Part shown: piece after piece, positions 7,695 to 17,486 of the stretch
Position numbering within the stretch: position 1 is the stretch's first letter
Layout of the letters: every line of letters starts with the position of its first letter
Source of the DNA: a virus
IMG/VR virus record: IMGVR_UViG_3300006919_000109
Coordinates: 1-43,422 of that record
Length of the DNA: 43,422 nucleotides
Direction: 5' to 3' (one strand)
Notes under the pieces: model-generated
What the model was told of the DNA's origin: nothing
What the model saw: the letters and a program-made list of their open reading frames with translations, nothing else
Databases searched by the model: none
Made by a program: the position numbers and the translations under genes

Positions 7695-10301
7695 TTAATT
7701 AAAGAGTTCAAACAAATTTGTTTTAACTTGTTGTCCTGGCTTTGCGAACTGCCAGTTTACAGCTTCATAACAACGCTCGAATACACTACAAACAATTTTT
7801 TCAAACATTGTATCTATATCAGGTTTAAGTAGCTGCTTAAATTCTTCAGGAAAGGAATATTTGTATGCAATAGTTTTTATACCGTATTTATTCGGTGTCT
7901 CAACATACAAGAAACGAATTTTATCTCCAGAAACGATTGGCTCATACTTATGTTTTAGATCTAACTTTTCTAAGAGAGAGTTATAGAAGTAAGCCGACTT
8001 GACATGTATAGGCATTCCTTTTACAGTTTTAAAGCCTTGACATTTAAAAGCATAATGATCATAGTTTGAAACTCCCATAACTAGAGCATAATCCTCAATA
8101 GGTAGAGCTTTAAATGTCTTGTAAAGATTGTTAAACATCCCGTTAATCTTTACATAGTCTTTTGATAAGATCATCTCTTCCATTACTTCTTTAACCAAAG
8201 GTTTAATAGGGTTAGGCATTGTTGATCTAACAACCTCAACTCCAGTATACTTAAATTTATCCGTCTTTAGACCTTCATCATCTAACTTATGTAGTACGTA
8301 TCTTTTCTTCTGCAAAAAGAGACCGCTATCACAAATTGACTCTCTCTTAAATTTAAATCTAGAATCAATTGAATTTAAAGCATTAACAGACCATGTTTGT
8401 ATACCATCGTTAAGAACATTTTCTATATCTTCAACTAAATCATAAATCTCTCTTGTTACGTCTTTTCCGTTAGCAAAATTTAGTTTCTTATGATTAATAA
8501 TATGCCTAATTGTCATGTAAACTGAATCAGTATCGTTGTAGATAATAGGATTATTCTTTACCAATTCTTCATCAGACATCTCAGTTTTTTCTTTAACATA
8601 CCGAGTAAGAATTTTATTACTTTGTTTAATAACACCTTGACCGGTAAGAGTAATTGAACGAGCAATATCCGGGTCACCCATAGGGGAGGCTTTATTACCG
8701 AAATAACCATAAATTCGGTTAATCAAAATTTTATAAGTAAGCTGCTGAATCCATAAACGCTCTACATCAAATTGAGTTTGCTTATACTCAGGATCAGATT
8801 TTTTTAAATCATTTAACTTTGCTCTAGCTACATCCCATTGACGTTTATGCTTTTGACGAATAGCATAAAATTTTTCTGTAATACTTGGAAAGATACCTTT
8901 CTTTTTCTGTAGAAAAAGTTTATCTGCTTTAGAGATTGATATTTTTTCCTTTTTACAAAAGTCTAGAAACTTTTTAGGTGAGAGTTTAAAGTCATTATTG
9001 TTTACATCTCTTACAATAATTTCTTTTTTGTTTTTTGAGACAATCGAACCAAATTTAGTTTCAGGAGATAAATTCAGAGTAATCATCACCGATGGATATA
9101 GACTGTTAGCATCGAAAGAGACTAGATAGTCTTGGAAACCTCTTTGCGGTTCACTCACATACGCGCCTTCATATTTACCGTTTCTTTCATCATCTGTTCT
9201 TATAAAGGTTGGAATGACCACGTCGTTACGTCTCGCTTCAATAATAGCTGCTCCTGTAACAGTTGAGATAGTACCTAGAGCATTCTCAAGAGGGGTAAGT
9301 CCAACAAAAGCAAGAGTACGAAGGAGTTTTATATAAAGAAGCTTTGCATCAAGCCTGACCAACAACCTAACGTCCTGTACGTTGTAGTCAACAAATGTTT
9401 CCCAATCTTTATCTGCTAAAGAAGCTAAATTAGACTCTCCAAAGTCTACTTTCTTTTCACCCAATTCAACCTGAGCAATGGAGTTCAACTTGTAGGACTC
9501 TCTAGGAGCTTGAGTAAACGTTTTATATACATCAATATAATCTACACATGAAACACCGTCTATAGACCATTTTGCTTGCATCTTTCCAAAGGCAGATCTT
9601 ACCTCCCTGGCTCTAATCTTACCGACCGGAGACAAACGTCTTGGTTCAGATTCATCAAACAATATAGCAATTCGATTAATGATATATGGTAAATCGAAGA
9701 ACTCAGAGTTCCAACCAGAAATTACATCCGGGTAATCTACGGCTTGGAATTCGAGAAATTTTTGAAACATATCTCTCTCATCTTCACATCTAAAGTAAAT
9801 ATGATCTTTACTTTTTGGTTCATAATCATTATAACCCCAAGAATAGTATTTTTCATCTATTGTATCATAGATTGTTATAATGTTTACAGGATGAGCAGCT
9901 TTATTAGCTTCTGGGAATTCGTCTGGTGAATATACCTCAATATCAAGAAACCAAACCTTTAACGGCATAGAAACAGGGTCAATATTATCCCAGTTCTTCC
10001 AGTAGTAATCAATTAGAAACTGATGCTCGATTCGGAGATTTTCATACACTCGTATAACGCCTCTATCTTCTCCAGCTTTTGATCTTAAAGAAACAGCTCG
10101 TTCATATTCTGTATCGAATTGAATTTTTTCAAGCTTGGTATTATAGATACTTGTATGAGTAGCTTTTTTGCTACTTGTCTCTCTATAGTAATAAGGTTTA
10201 ACGGTGTGTTGGGTAACTATGCGTTTACCATTTTCGTCGTATGTAAAATGGTAAATTACACCATCACCAGATTCTTGTCTGTAAGCTATATTCCTGTACA
10301 T
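7695..10301 (-). CDS. 43: Replicative DNA polymerase gp43 (family B)
   Basis: This is the 868-residue phage replicative polymerase with 3'-5' proofreading; T4 gp43 has 898. Exonuclease motifs are DIEVYS (about 121), NSEFFDLPYI (about 200) and YNVQDVRLL (about 310). Polymerase motif A is FDANSLYPSV (about 396), motif B is KILINRIYGYFG (about 532), motif C is YNDTDSVYM (about 590), and KKRYV follows near 667. It is continuous with no intein or split. A TTGATA-N16-TATTAT promoter ends 8 nt before the ATG. It is followed by the 133-aa gene, which has its own promoter. Confidence 0.97.
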   Translation of the reverse strand: MYRNIAYRQESGDGVIYHFTYDENGKRIVTQHTVKPYYYRETSSKKATHTSIYNTKLEKIQFDTEYERAVSLRSKAGEDRGVIRVYENLRIEHQFLIDYYWKNWDNIDPVSMPLKVWFLDIEVYSPDEFPEANKAAHPVNIITIYDTIDEKYYSWGYNDYEPKSKDHIYFRCEDERDMFQKFLEFQAVDYPDVISGWNSEFFDLPYIINRIAILFDESEPRRLSPVGKIRAREVRSAFGKMQAKWSIDGVSCVDYIDVYKTFTQAPRESYKLNSIAQVELGEKKVDFGESNLASLADKDWETFVDYNVQDVRLLVRLDAKLLYIKLLRTLAFVGLTPLENALGTISTVTGAAIIEARRNDVVIPTFIRTDDERNGKYEGAYVSEPQRGFQDYLVSFDANSLYPSVMITLNLSPETKFGSIVSKNKKEIIVRDVNNNDFKLSPKKFLDFCKKEKISISKADKLFLQKKKGIFPSITEKFYAIRQKHKRQWDVARAKLNDLKKSDPEYKQTQFDVERLWIQQLTYKILINRIYGYFGNKASPMGDPDIARSITLTGQGVIKQSNKILTRYVKEKTEMSDEELVKNNPIIYNDTDSVYMTIRHIINHKKLNFANGKDVTREIYDLVEDIENVLNDGIQTWSVNALNSIDSRFKFKRESICDSGLFLQKKRYVLHKLDDEGLKTDKFKYTGVEVVRSTMPNPIKPLVKEVMEEMILSKDYVKINGMFNNLYKTFKALPIEDYALVMGVSNYDHYAFKCQGFKTVKGMPIHVKSAYFYNSLLEKLDLKHKYEPIVSGDKIRFLYVETPNKYGIKTIAYKYSFPEEFKQLLKPDIDTMFEKIVCSVFERCYEAVNWQFAKPGQQVKTNLFELFN

Positions 10302-10309
10302 TCAAGATG

Positions 10310-10337
10310 ATAATAGATGCTTTTGGAGTAATATCAA
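10310..10337 (-). promoter_or_regulatory. Early promoter of gp43
   Basis: TTGATA (10337-10332), a 16 nt spacer and TATTAT (10315-10310) lie on the minus strand, 8 nt before the gp43 ATG. The -35 overlaps the last codons of the upstream glycosyltransferase. Confidence 0.65.
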
Positions 10338-11590
10338 GAATTATTTTCTAGTTTAATTGTTTTTATACCATTGTACTTATTTACTAATTCTCTTTCAATG
10401 GTTCCGTACTTATGACCTTGATAAATTTCTTTCCACATCCCGATATTTTCCTTATTTTCGAGAAATAGTTTTTCACCTTTAGCTCTATTCCTTCTAATAC
10501 TTTTCATAAAAGTATCTTTGTTCTTTAAAGCGCCTTTTACTTGATCAACCATTTCGTCTCCGGTATTAAATTTAAGTTCAACGTCCTTATAAGGGTTAAG
10601 ATTCTGGCAAACCGGGATAAGACCTAAAACACTTGCTTCAGTATTTTTTATTTCGCTCTTACATCTGTTAAATGTATTATCAATAAGAGGGGCTACCATT
10701 GCCTGACATTTCAAACTATTTAGCTTCTCGGGATAATCGTAAAGCTTTGTCCAGGGATGGAATTCTATTTTACCTGTATTAGCTAAATCAGCTAGAGCTC
10801 TAGGCAACGTTCCGTAGAATACCCACTGAAAATCATTAACTGTTTTTCTTACTGCGTCTAAAATATGACCAAAATCATCTCTACCTTTTACCCTGTTATC
10901 TACATCAGTATGGGCTCCTGAACCTGCATAAAGTACTCTAGGCTTTTTCTTGTTTTTATCATAGTATCTACCAATTCTTTTTTCATCGAAGAGATTACCA
11001 GCCCACCATTTAGGAATAAAATTAGGCACTACAGTAGCGTTTAGATGACCTGTTTTGCTTTTATAATACTCTGCAATTGTTGGAGTTGTAGTTGTAATTT
11101 CATCACACATTAACATAATCTCAGCTGAAGTTTTCCTTACTTCAGGGTCTGAAAAGCCTGGCTTAAAATGATTATACTCAGGGATATCTTCATAGAACAT
11201 TACATCGTCTATTTCATATATTAATTGAAAACCGTATTTCTCTTGAAGCTGTTTCAAAAATTTTACGTAGTGAAGCTGAGCAGGTGTGGCTTGTCTCTGA
11301 ATTCTTACAGTTTTTAGTGTACTAAAAAATCTTTCATCTCCTATCATTTGACATACGTTCATTACAACGCTCATCATTCTTGAGTTTAATTGATCGCTTG
11401 GCCAGAACACTCTCCAGAAACCACAACCAGATTGATCTGCAATAAAATTTACAGCCTTAGGTAAAGAGGTTTCTTCCTGAGCTGGAAGATTTTGTTTTTG
11501 GGTAATTAAACCTTGTTGAATAGGTTGAAGACCTAAAGGCATACCTAGTGAAGGGGCGCCTATTACATTTGGAAAACCTGTACGAATCAT
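10334..11590 (-). CDS. Glycosyltransferase, GT-B fold (GT4-like)
   Basis: This 418-residue protein has the two Rossmann halves of GT-B enzymes. The N-terminal half carries LIYEIDDVMF (about 125-135) and TTTTPTIAEYY, as in GT4 proteins. The C-terminal half carries RVLYAGSGAHTDVD and the donor-site segment CKSEIKNTEASVLGLIPV, with the Lys/Glu pair expected for nucleotide-sugar binding. The first 45 residues are Gly/Pro/Gln-rich and probably disordered. Acceptor and sugar are unknown. It lies between gp46 and gp43 on the same strand, which suggests expression with the replication genes and an intracellular acceptor. Confidence 0.85.
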   Translation of the reverse strand: MIRTGFPNVIGAPSLGMPLGLQPIQQGLITQKQNLPAQEETSLPKAVNFIADQSGCGFWRVFWPSDQLNSRMMSVVMNVCQMIGDERFFSTLKTVRIQRQATPAQLHYVKFLKQLQEKYGFQLIYEIDDVMFYEDIPEYNHFKPGFSDPEVRKTSAEIMLMCDEITTTTPTIAEYYKSKTGHLNATVVPNFIPKWWAGNLFDEKRIGRYYDKNKKKPRVLYAGSGAHTDVDNRVKGRDDFGHILDAVRKTVNDFQWVFYGTLPRALADLANTGKIEFHPWTKLYDYPEKLNSLKCQAMVAPLIDNTFNRCKSEIKNTEASVLGLIPVCQNLNPYKDVELKFNTGDEMVDQVKGALKNKDTFMKSIRRNRAKGEKLFLENKENIGMWKEIYQGHKYGTIERELVNKYNGIKTIKLENNS

Positions 11591-11604
11591 CTTATATAAT
11601 TATT

Positions 11605-13410
11605 TTATTCTTCTTTAAAATCCACACGACAGGTAATTCCATTTTTCTTCTCTAAGTTAACAATCTCGCCAGTAGCCGCTTTAATGGATTCTTTTCTATG
11701 AGAAATAATATAACAGCTCTCGTTAAAAGTCTCTATTCTTTCTTTTAGTACTTCGAGAACCAATTCTACACCTTTTTCGTCAAATGAACAATCGAACAAT
11801 TCATCGAACAAACATAAATTATAAGCTACATCACCTTGAAGTCTTCTTATATCCATAAAAGAAAACATACAAGCTAAATCAATTGCTTTTTTTTCTGCTC
11901 CAGAAAAATTATTATAACAACTCTCTATACCTTTATCATTAATAATTTTCTCTTCAAAATATTCATCGAACAATAAAGTACAATTAGAATCTAACTTTGA
12001 TAGATAAATGTTAATTTTATTATTAAAGAGTTCTAATATTTTTTTAATAATGTAAGACTTAACACCCTCTTCTGAAACAACAAATTTAACACTATCTAGG
12101 GTCTTGGATAGTTTTTTAATTTTTTCTATCTTTTCATTTGTCTCAAAAGTTTTCTTCTCAATATCTTTAATTAGATCAGTGAAGACATTTTTATCGTTTT
12201 TTACTATTTCAATATCTTCTTCAAGAGATATAAGCCATTCTTGAAGTTGGTTTTTTCTTTGCTGATTATTTGTATAGTTCGTTTCTTCGACGAGTACACT
12301 TTTAATTTTCTTACTTGTAGTTTTAAGTTGTTTATTAATAAACTTTTTTACACCTTCAAATTGAGATAGATCTTTTTTGAGCTTTTCTATTTCTTGAGTG
12401 TTTTCTTTTATAAAATTTTTAATTTTTTCTTTTTCTTCTTTAATATGATTTTTATCTTCTCTATCAACACTCTTCAAACAAACAGGACACTTATCATCTT
12501 TTGTACCCATTTTTTTGTATTGCTTATTAAGCTCTTCGATAATTGTTTCTAGTTTAGTTATACTTTTATGAAAATCATTTATCTTAGTATCTACTTTATT
12601 AATACTATCGTTCGATGCTTTAATTTGCTCTTCTAGAGAAGATACAGATTTCTTTTCATACTTGTTAAAATATTCTTCCAACTCTTGGAGTTCAACTTTA
12701 TTATTATTTTGTCTTTTTAAGTATTTTTCTAGTCTAAATTTTCTTTCATCTTCAAAGACGATACTTCTAGAATTTAATTCATCAAGATTATTTTTATTTT
12801 CGTTTAGTTTAGTTGTTTCAATATTAAAAGCATTTTTTACTTCAGAAATATCTGATCTAAGTAAATCAAGCATCTTTGAAAATACTTCTAAATTAAAAAT
12901 ACTCTCGATAAACTTTCTCTTATCTTGTTTTTTCATTCCCATAAAAGGAATGGTATTATTAATTGTTAGAATAATACAGTTTTTAAATATTTCTTGGTTT
13001 GTGGATAAGAGATGCTCAATATAACTATTAGTATTACTAATACTATCGAGTGTCTTATCTTCTCCATCTACTGAAAGATAAACCTTCGAAGGGCTGAGTG
13101 TTCTTTCTATTTCTATCTCCTTGAGAGAAGTCTCATCAATCACCGAGAAACAAAGTTTAACAACAGCTCCGTCATTTATAAGGTTATTGCTTATAAAATC
13201 TTTTTTAATATCTCTTAACGTTGTACCGAAGACGGCGAAATAAATAGCATCTGCAATAGCGGATTTTCCAACACCATTCCTTCTATCTTCTTTATCTTTA
13301 TTTGACCCGGTGATAATGTTAAGACCCTTTTTAAAGTCTACTTCAACAAATTCGTCCCCAATAGAGAGAAAGTTTTTAATATAAAGTTTTTTAAATTCAA
13401 TAAATTTCAT
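11605..13410 (-). CDS. 46: Recombination endonuclease subunit gp46 (Rad50/SbcC-like)
   Basis: This is the SMC-like ATPase partner of gp47, which processes DNA ends for recombination-dependent replication. Walker A GVGKSAIADAIYF is at about 45. Two long Lys/Glu-rich coiled-coil arms flank a zinc-hook CPVC near residue 310. The ABC signature is FSGAEKKAIDLA (about 498) and Walker B is CLFDELFD (about 532). The 601 residues compare with 560 in T4. It overlaps gp47 by 4 nt, the usual coupled arrangement, and is translated after it. Confidence 0.95.
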   Translation of the reverse strand: MKFIEFKKLYIKNFLSIGDEFVEVDFKKGLNIITGSNKDKEDRRNGVGKSAIADAIYFAVFGTTLRDIKKDFISNNLINDGAVVKLCFSVIDETSLKEIEIERTLSPSKVYLSVDGEDKTLDSISNTNSYIEHLLSTNQEIFKNCIILTINNTIPFMGMKKQDKRKFIESIFNLEVFSKMLDLLRSDISEVKNAFNIETTKLNENKNNLDELNSRSIVFEDERKFRLEKYLKRQNNNKVELQELEEYFNKYEKKSVSSLEEQIKASNDSINKVDTKINDFHKSITKLETIIEELNKQYKKMGTKDDKCPVCLKSVDREDKNHIKEEKEKIKNFIKENTQEIEKLKKDLSQFEGVKKFINKQLKTTSKKIKSVLVEETNYTNNQQRKNQLQEWLISLEEDIEIVKNDKNVFTDLIKDIEKKTFETNEKIEKIKKLSKTLDSVKFVVSEEGVKSYIIKKILELFNNKINIYLSKLDSNCTLLFDEYFEEKIINDKGIESCYNNFSGAEKKAIDLACMFSFMDIRRLQGDVAYNLCLFDELFDCSFDEKGVELVLEVLKERIETFNESCYIISHRKESIKAATGEIVNLEKKNGITCRVDFKEE

Positions 13411-14444
13411 TTACATTTTTTATACAATTGCAGAGTATAATCAATTATATCATCTTTATTATCAATTTCAAGCTTATTAATAAACTCTCTTATTGCTTCA
13501 GTTACATCAACACTCGAGAAATCAACATCTGAGACAATTTTTTGTACTCCAATATTATATTTGTAATCAACAGTTAAGTTTAAAGGTTTAAGCTTATTAA
13601 TTTCTTTTATCCATTCATCTATCTCTTCAGGGGTGTATTTCGTATCTACAGTTAATCGTACAAAGTTTCCCGGAGTATACTTTTCTAATAATTTTTTATT
13701 TTCTCTAATCTCCCCTAATTTAAGTTTTCTGTGCTTTGGAGATATTTCATTAGGTATAAAATCAATAGCACTTGTCTCTAGATCAAGTATACAGATTCCT
13801 CTCGGTTCAGTTGAATCTCCGAAATCCATATTATAGGGAGCACCGAGATATATGATATTACCATTTGAATATTCTCTAAATTGACGTGTATGAAAATGAC
13901 CTGTAATAATATGAGGAGATTTTTGAAATAATTCATCACTCGTAAAGCCATGATCACAGAGTTTAGTTTCATTTAATTTAAATGAAGCAATTTCGAAATG
14001 ACCAAAAACATAATCACTCTTTGGTATGTCTGATACTTCAGTACCCCAAGGACAAAAAGATAATGTTTTACCGAAAAAAACATCTGATGTTAGTTCGTCT
14101 ATAACAGTAATATTTTTATAACCCTTTAAGATTGAAAGAGAATGTACTGATGAATTGTTTTTAAAAAAGCAATCATGATTACCTGTTATCATCGTGATAT
14201 TAAAATCAGATAGTTCAGATAAAAATTTAGATGTTGCTTGTATTGTATTAACTGCAATTTCATCTCGGTAGTGTAAAAGATCGCCACAAAAAATAATATC
14301 TTTAATTTTTCTTTTTTTGAGCTCTTTTTTCATCCATTTACCAAACTCAAAAGCTATTTCATGCCATTGAGTTGAGTTTTGGTGAACACCGAGATGAAGG
14401 TCGCTAAAGCAACACACTTTTGAATTTTTAATAGTAATACTCAT
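13407..14444 (-). CDS. 47: Recombination endonuclease subunit gp47 (Mre11/SbcD-like)
   Basis: This is a metallophosphoesterase nuclease with the full motif series: CFSDLHLGVH (about 12-21), CGDLLHYRDE (about 50), TGNHDCFF (about 92) and GHFHTRQF (about 182). At 345 residues it matches T4 gp47 (339). It overlaps gp55 upstream and gp46 downstream by 4 nt each, so the order gp55-gp47-gp46 is translationally coupled, resembling the arrangement in T4 and its relatives. Confidence 0.96.
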   Translation of the reverse strand: MSITIKNSKVCCFSDLHLGVHQNSTQWHEIAFEFGKWMKKELKKRKIKDIIFCGDLLHYRDEIAVNTIQATSKFLSELSDFNITMITGNHDCFFKNNSSVHSLSILKGYKNITVIDELTSDVFFGKTLSFCPWGTEVSDIPKSDYVFGHFEIASFKLNETKLCDHGFTSDELFQKSPHIITGHFHTRQFREYSNGNIIYLGAPYNMDFGDSTEPRGICILDLETSAIDFIPNEISPKHRKLKLGEIRENKKLLEKYTPGNFVRLTVDTKYTPEEIDEWIKEINKLKPLNLTVDYKYNIGVQKIVSDVDFSSVDVTEAIREFINKLEIDNKDDIIDYTLQLYKKCK

Positions 14445-14947
14445 TCGTACTGGGAGTTATAATTATCCTCTTTTTCAGGATTAACATACACACCATCCCC
14501 ACCTGGTTCAGAATTAAGAACTTCTCTGTAATAGGTTTCTTGATATGCAGCAATTGTTTCTTTTTCTCTTTTCTCTTTTTTAATTCTAGTAATAAAAGCA
14601 TGAAATGCAATGGTTGTAAAATAAGAAAATGGGTTATAATTATTTCCCTTAGAGTCTTTGCTATCAATATTAAATTTTTTATTTTTTAAAGCGGTATACA
14701 TTTTAATAACTGCATCCCCTACCATATCCTCTCTGTAAGAATAATTTATAAAATTTGGAGCATAAGAAAGTCCTTTGGCAATTTTGTAGATACTCTCTGC
14801 AAGATAATCGTTAATATCATCAGATTTATAATATTCTTTTATCTCTTTATAAAAGAGTTTTGGATCTACATAAAACTGCTCTTTAGGATTTTTTTTCTTT
14901 TCATCCATTACATCCGTTTCCACTTTATTTGAAATTTTACTTTTCAT
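14441..14947 (-). CDS. 55: Late-transcription sigma factor gp55
   Basis: gp55 is the T4 family sigma factor that directs host RNA polymerase to TATAAATA late promoters, working with the sliding clamp. The 168 residues compare with 185 in T4. The conserved core reads IAKGLSYAPNFINYSYRED, MVGDAVIKMYTAL and NPFSYFTTIAFHAFITRIKK (about 55-125), followed by the KREKET stretch. The C-terminus is acidic. At least nine TAAATA-type elements of the right form sit in front of late genes in this window, consistent with an active gp55 system. It overlaps uvsW by 11 nt. Confidence 0.92.
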   Translation of the reverse strand: MKSKISNKVETDVMDEKKKNPKEQFYVDPKLFYKEIKEYYKSDDINDYLAESIYKIAKGLSYAPNFINYSYREDMVGDAVIKMYTALKNKKFNIDSKDSKGNNYNPFSYFTTIAFHAFITRIKKEKREKETIAAYQETYYREVLNSEPGGDGVYVNPEKEDNYNSQYE

Positions 14948-16370
14948 AAAAATCTTTTACCCCGTATGGTATTTGTTCTTGTTTATATAATTGTTTTCTC
15001 TTTTCGAAATGTTGTAATCCATAACGTAAATTATCAATAATATCGAAAATTAAAAATTGTTTTTTATCAGAATGTAAACGTAGACCACGACCGATAGACT
15101 GAATAATTTTTACTTTTGCTTTTCCGCCAGCTGAAAATATTAAGTAATGCAAATTCTTAATATTAATACCTGTTGAAAATATTTTTGAAATAGCAATAAC
15201 ACAAATATTGTTTTGCTCTTCCATAAGTTTTTGTACTCGTCTTCGTTCTTCTACATCTACTTCACCTCGTATAAAATATATTTCTTTATTAATTTTATTT
15301 TCGGTTAGTTTTTTCTCTAACTCTAAACCGTGATCAATTAAATCTACTAGAATAAGACAATTATTGTCTACTCTATCACAAAGGTTAGATATAAAATTGT
15401 TTCTGTAATCTGATGATATAATGTATTTCTGTTCTTGAGTAAACAATTCTGTTGGATTATCTATATCAGCAGATCTAAAAATTGGAGGATTAAGATAATT
15501 TAATCTTAAACCTGCTACCTTTGCCGGGGTTACATAACTCTCAAGTTTTAACTCGTGAGCTTTTTTAGAGTATTTCACCGAACCAAATTTAGAGAATATA
15601 TTCCATTGATCCATAGACTCTTCTGGTAGTGTACCAGTAAAGCCGAATTTATGAAAAGTAAGGATTCGCTTAATGAGTTTGTTGATTTTGTTGCCCTTGC
15701 GGACCTTGTGCACTTCGTCTACGATTAAAACATCTATACTCTCTGTCCATTCCGTGTTGCTCTTCTCCGAGAGTAAGATGCCTGTATTCGCTATGATAAC
15801 GTTTGTTGAGAAATCTAATTCGTCTTTTCCTGTCCATATGCTAAATGAAAAATTAACACCATAATCATTAAAGTCTCCTTTTGTTTGCTTTACCAACCCC
15901 AAGTCTGGTACTATTATAAGACATTTAAACTCAGGATTCTCTCTATATAAATTTTCTAATAAAGAAGAAATAATTAACGTCTTACCACCAGAAGTAGCTA
16001 ACTCAATTATCCCGTGATGATTATGTAAACACGTTTTTACAACATCTTCTTGATAATCTCTCAGCTGTAAGTTAAGTTTAGGGTCTTCAAAATTAAACCT
16101 TAAAGTAGGTTCAGTTGCTTTTTTTAACCGATCTGTTAACTCAAAAGTTGTATCGTTTTCTCTACACCATTTAATAATTTCTTCCGTAAAATGTAATTCA
16201 AACTTACCAGTAGGTGTAATTAGATAGGTTCTATCTTTTACAAAAAAACCTCTTCGTCTAGCAAAATTAGCAGCTTCATTTTTAACAGAAAAGTGCTCTC
16301 TTAGCTCTGCGAAATCTCCGGAAACTATCTTTCCATTATTTCTCCCTGTATCTAAATCTAAAGTTATCAT
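14937..16370 (-). CDS. uvsW: UvsW recombination helicase (SF2)
   Basis: UvsW unwinds branched DNA and R-loops and drives the switch from origin to recombination-dependent replication. The 477 residues compare with 503 in T4. An N-terminal substrate domain is followed by the SF2 core: motif I LATSGGKTLIIS (about 122-133), motif II VDEVH (about 216), motif III FTGTLPE (about 241) and motif VI QSIGRGLRLH (about 430). It overlaps uvsY by 4 nt upstream and gp55 by 11 nt downstream. Confidence 0.95.
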   Translation of the reverse strand: MITLDLDTGRNNGKIVSGDFAELREHFSVKNEAANFARRRGFFVKDRTYLITPTGKFELHFTEEIIKWCRENDTTFELTDRLKKATEPTLRFNFEDPKLNLQLRDYQEDVVKTCLHNHHGIIELATSGGKTLIISSLLENLYRENPEFKCLIIVPDLGLVKQTKGDFNDYGVNFSFSIWTGKDELDFSTNVIIANTGILLSEKSNTEWTESIDVLIVDEVHKVRKGNKINKLIKRILTFHKFGFTGTLPEESMDQWNIFSKFGSVKYSKKAHELKLESYVTPAKVAGLRLNYLNPPIFRSADIDNPTELFTQEQKYIISSDYRNNFISNLCDRVDNNCLILVDLIDHGLELEKKLTENKINKEIYFIRGEVDVEERRRVQKLMEEQNNICVIAISKIFSTGINIKNLHYLIFSAGGKAKVKIIQSIGRGLRLHSDKKQFLIFDIIDNLRYGLQHFEKRKQLYKQEQIPYGVKDFYEK

Positions 16371-16780
16371 GTGGTTTCTAACTTCATAATCTCTACGATA
16401 TTTTTTACATCGTAAGTAAAAGAAGAAAGTATTCTTTCAACCTTCTCTAAATATTCTATTATCTGACTATTGTAATATATTTGATCTGAGATATCTACAA
16501 CTAAGTCTGATTTATTCGCAGCTTCTGCAATCTTTCTCGTATCGAGTTTTACAGGAGATTCTTTAATAGCCTTTTCAGCAAGCTTGTTTATAAGTTTTTC
16601 TTTTTCGGATCTTAATTTACCTCCAAGCATTTTATGTCTAATCAATCTTCCAACAAACAAATGCTTTATAAGAGGAGCTTTCATCTGTTTCTCCTTTACA
16701 TTAAATTCATCAACTTGACAAAACTCGCTCAATTCTTCAGAGTATTTTTCTAAAAGTTCTAAGCTCGGTTTTATATCCAT
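16367..16780 (-). CDS. uvsY: Recombination mediator UvsY
   Basis: UvsY loads UvsX onto gp32-covered ssDNA. The protein is 137 residues, the same length as T4 UvsY, and all-helical. It has the basic central helix (KLRSEKEKLINKLAEKA), the KESPVKLDTRKIAE segment and the C-terminal IEYLEKVE...DVKNIVEIMK block typical of the family. It starts the uvsY-uvsW-gp55-gp47-gp46 operon. A TATAAT ends 6 nt before its ATG. The divergent late gene at 16827 starts 46 nt away. Confidence 0.82.
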   Translation of the reverse strand: MDIKPSLELLEKYSEELSEFCQVDEFNVKEKQMKAPLIKHLFVGRLIRHKMLGGKLRSEKEKLINKLAEKAIKESPVKLDTRKIAEAANKSDLVVDISDQIYYNSQIIEYLEKVERILSSFTYDVKNIVEIMKLETT

Positions 16781-16786
16781 TACTCT

Positions 16787-16792
16787 ATTATA
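16787..16792 (-). promoter_or_regulatory. -10 element for the uvsY operon
   Basis: TATAAT (16792-16787, minus strand) ends 6 nt before the uvsY ATG. The best -35 at 16-nt spacing is GTGGAT, a poor match, so only the -10 is convincing. Confidence 0.45.
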
Positions 16793-16812
16793 ATATATTT
16801 TTCTAGATATCC

Positions 16813-16820
16813 ACTAAATA
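16813..16820 (+). promoter_or_regulatory. Late promoter, ACTAAATA
   Basis: A gp55-type element ends 6 nt before the ATG at 16827. It has no -35, as expected for T4-type late promoters. Confidence 0.6.
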
Positions 16821-16826
16821 ATTAAA

Positions 16827-17069
16827 ATGAAAACATACGAGGAGAGATTTTTACGTATACTTGAAGACGGAGGAGATGGAGGAGGAGCTATGACGTCAGG
16901 TAGCGGTGGGGTTTTTGGAGACTTCGGAGGTCACGGCGGAGATGTAGGTAACTCTGATTGGTATGCTACAGGAGATGCTAGAAACTTATTCGGATGGGGT
17001 GGCGGTGTTGTACATAGACGTAGAAAGAAGCGTAAGAAGAAGAGTAGAAAGAGAAAGAGTAAGCGTTAA
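16827..17069 (+). CDS. Small late protein with capsid-targeting-like N-terminus and basic tail
   Basis: This 80-residue protein begins MKTYEERFLRILEDGG. T4 internal head proteins begin MKTYQEFIAEA, the capsid-targeting sequence removed by the gp21 protease after an (L/I)xE site. Here ILE at residues 11-13 followed by DGG fits the cleavage pattern except for Asp in place of Ala, Gly or Ser. The middle is Gly-rich (residues 14-60) and the last 20 residues are almost all Arg, Lys and Ser, an obvious nucleic-acid-binding tail. A basic, Gly-rich, late-expressed protein fits a DNA-associated internal head protein. That role is inferred. Confidence 0.72.
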   Translation: MKTYEERFLRILEDGGDGGGAMTSGSGGVFGDFGGHGGDVGNSDWYATGDARNLFGWGGGVVHRRRKKRKKKSRKRKSKR

Positions 17070-17078
17070 GTAAACTAG

Positions 17079-17486
17079 ATGTGGTTGTATCCAGAAGAAT
17101 TTGACCCGGAAGACTATCAAGGGTTTGTGTATAAGATTACAAATCTTAATACTGGTCAATACTACATAGGTAAAAAATTTTTTTGGAAGTTAATTAAACG
17201 ACCACCTCTTAAGGGTAAAAAAAGAAGAAGAATTGAAAAAGTAGAATCAGATTGGAAAACTTACTGGAGTTCTTGCAATGAGCTTGCAGAAGATTTAAAA
17301 ACTCTGGGTGAAGAAAAATTTAAAAGAGAAATATTACTTCTCTGTGAATCAAAGTGGCAGTGCGCTTATCAGGAAGCGAGACTACAATTCGAACATAAAG
17401 TTCTAGAAGACCCTACCTCTTATAACGGTATCATTAATATAAGATTAAGAAAATTTTTAAAGAAAGAAGAAAATGGAGAAGATTAA
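17079..17486 (+). CDS. GIY-YIG-type endonuclease-like protein
   Basis: This is a 135-residue protein with the GIY-YIG signature at residues 15-33: GFVYKITNLNTGQYYIGKK, where VYK and YYIG take the GIY and YIG places. Downstream are ESDWKTYWSS, EKFKREILLLC and a conserved YQEARLQFE with the Glu expected for metal binding, ending in NGIINIRLR. Similar stand-alone proteins occur in cyanophage and other T4-like genomes and are usually annotated as Seg-like homing endonucleases, although a housekeeping nuclease role is also possible. It starts 9 nt after the previous stop and overlaps the next gene by 14 nt. Confidence 0.75.
   Translation: MWLYPEEFDPEDYQGFVYKITNLNTGQYYIGKKFFWKLIKRPPLKGKKRRRIEKVESDWKTYWSSCNELAEDLKTLGEEKFKREILLLCESKWQCAYQEARLQFEHKVLEDPTSYNGIINIRLRKFLKKEENGED

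Noticed and set aside
14428-14667. Second frame on the minus strand within the gp55 gene
   Set aside because: It lies wholly or mostly inside gp55 in another frame and codes for a low-complexity Lys/Leu product.
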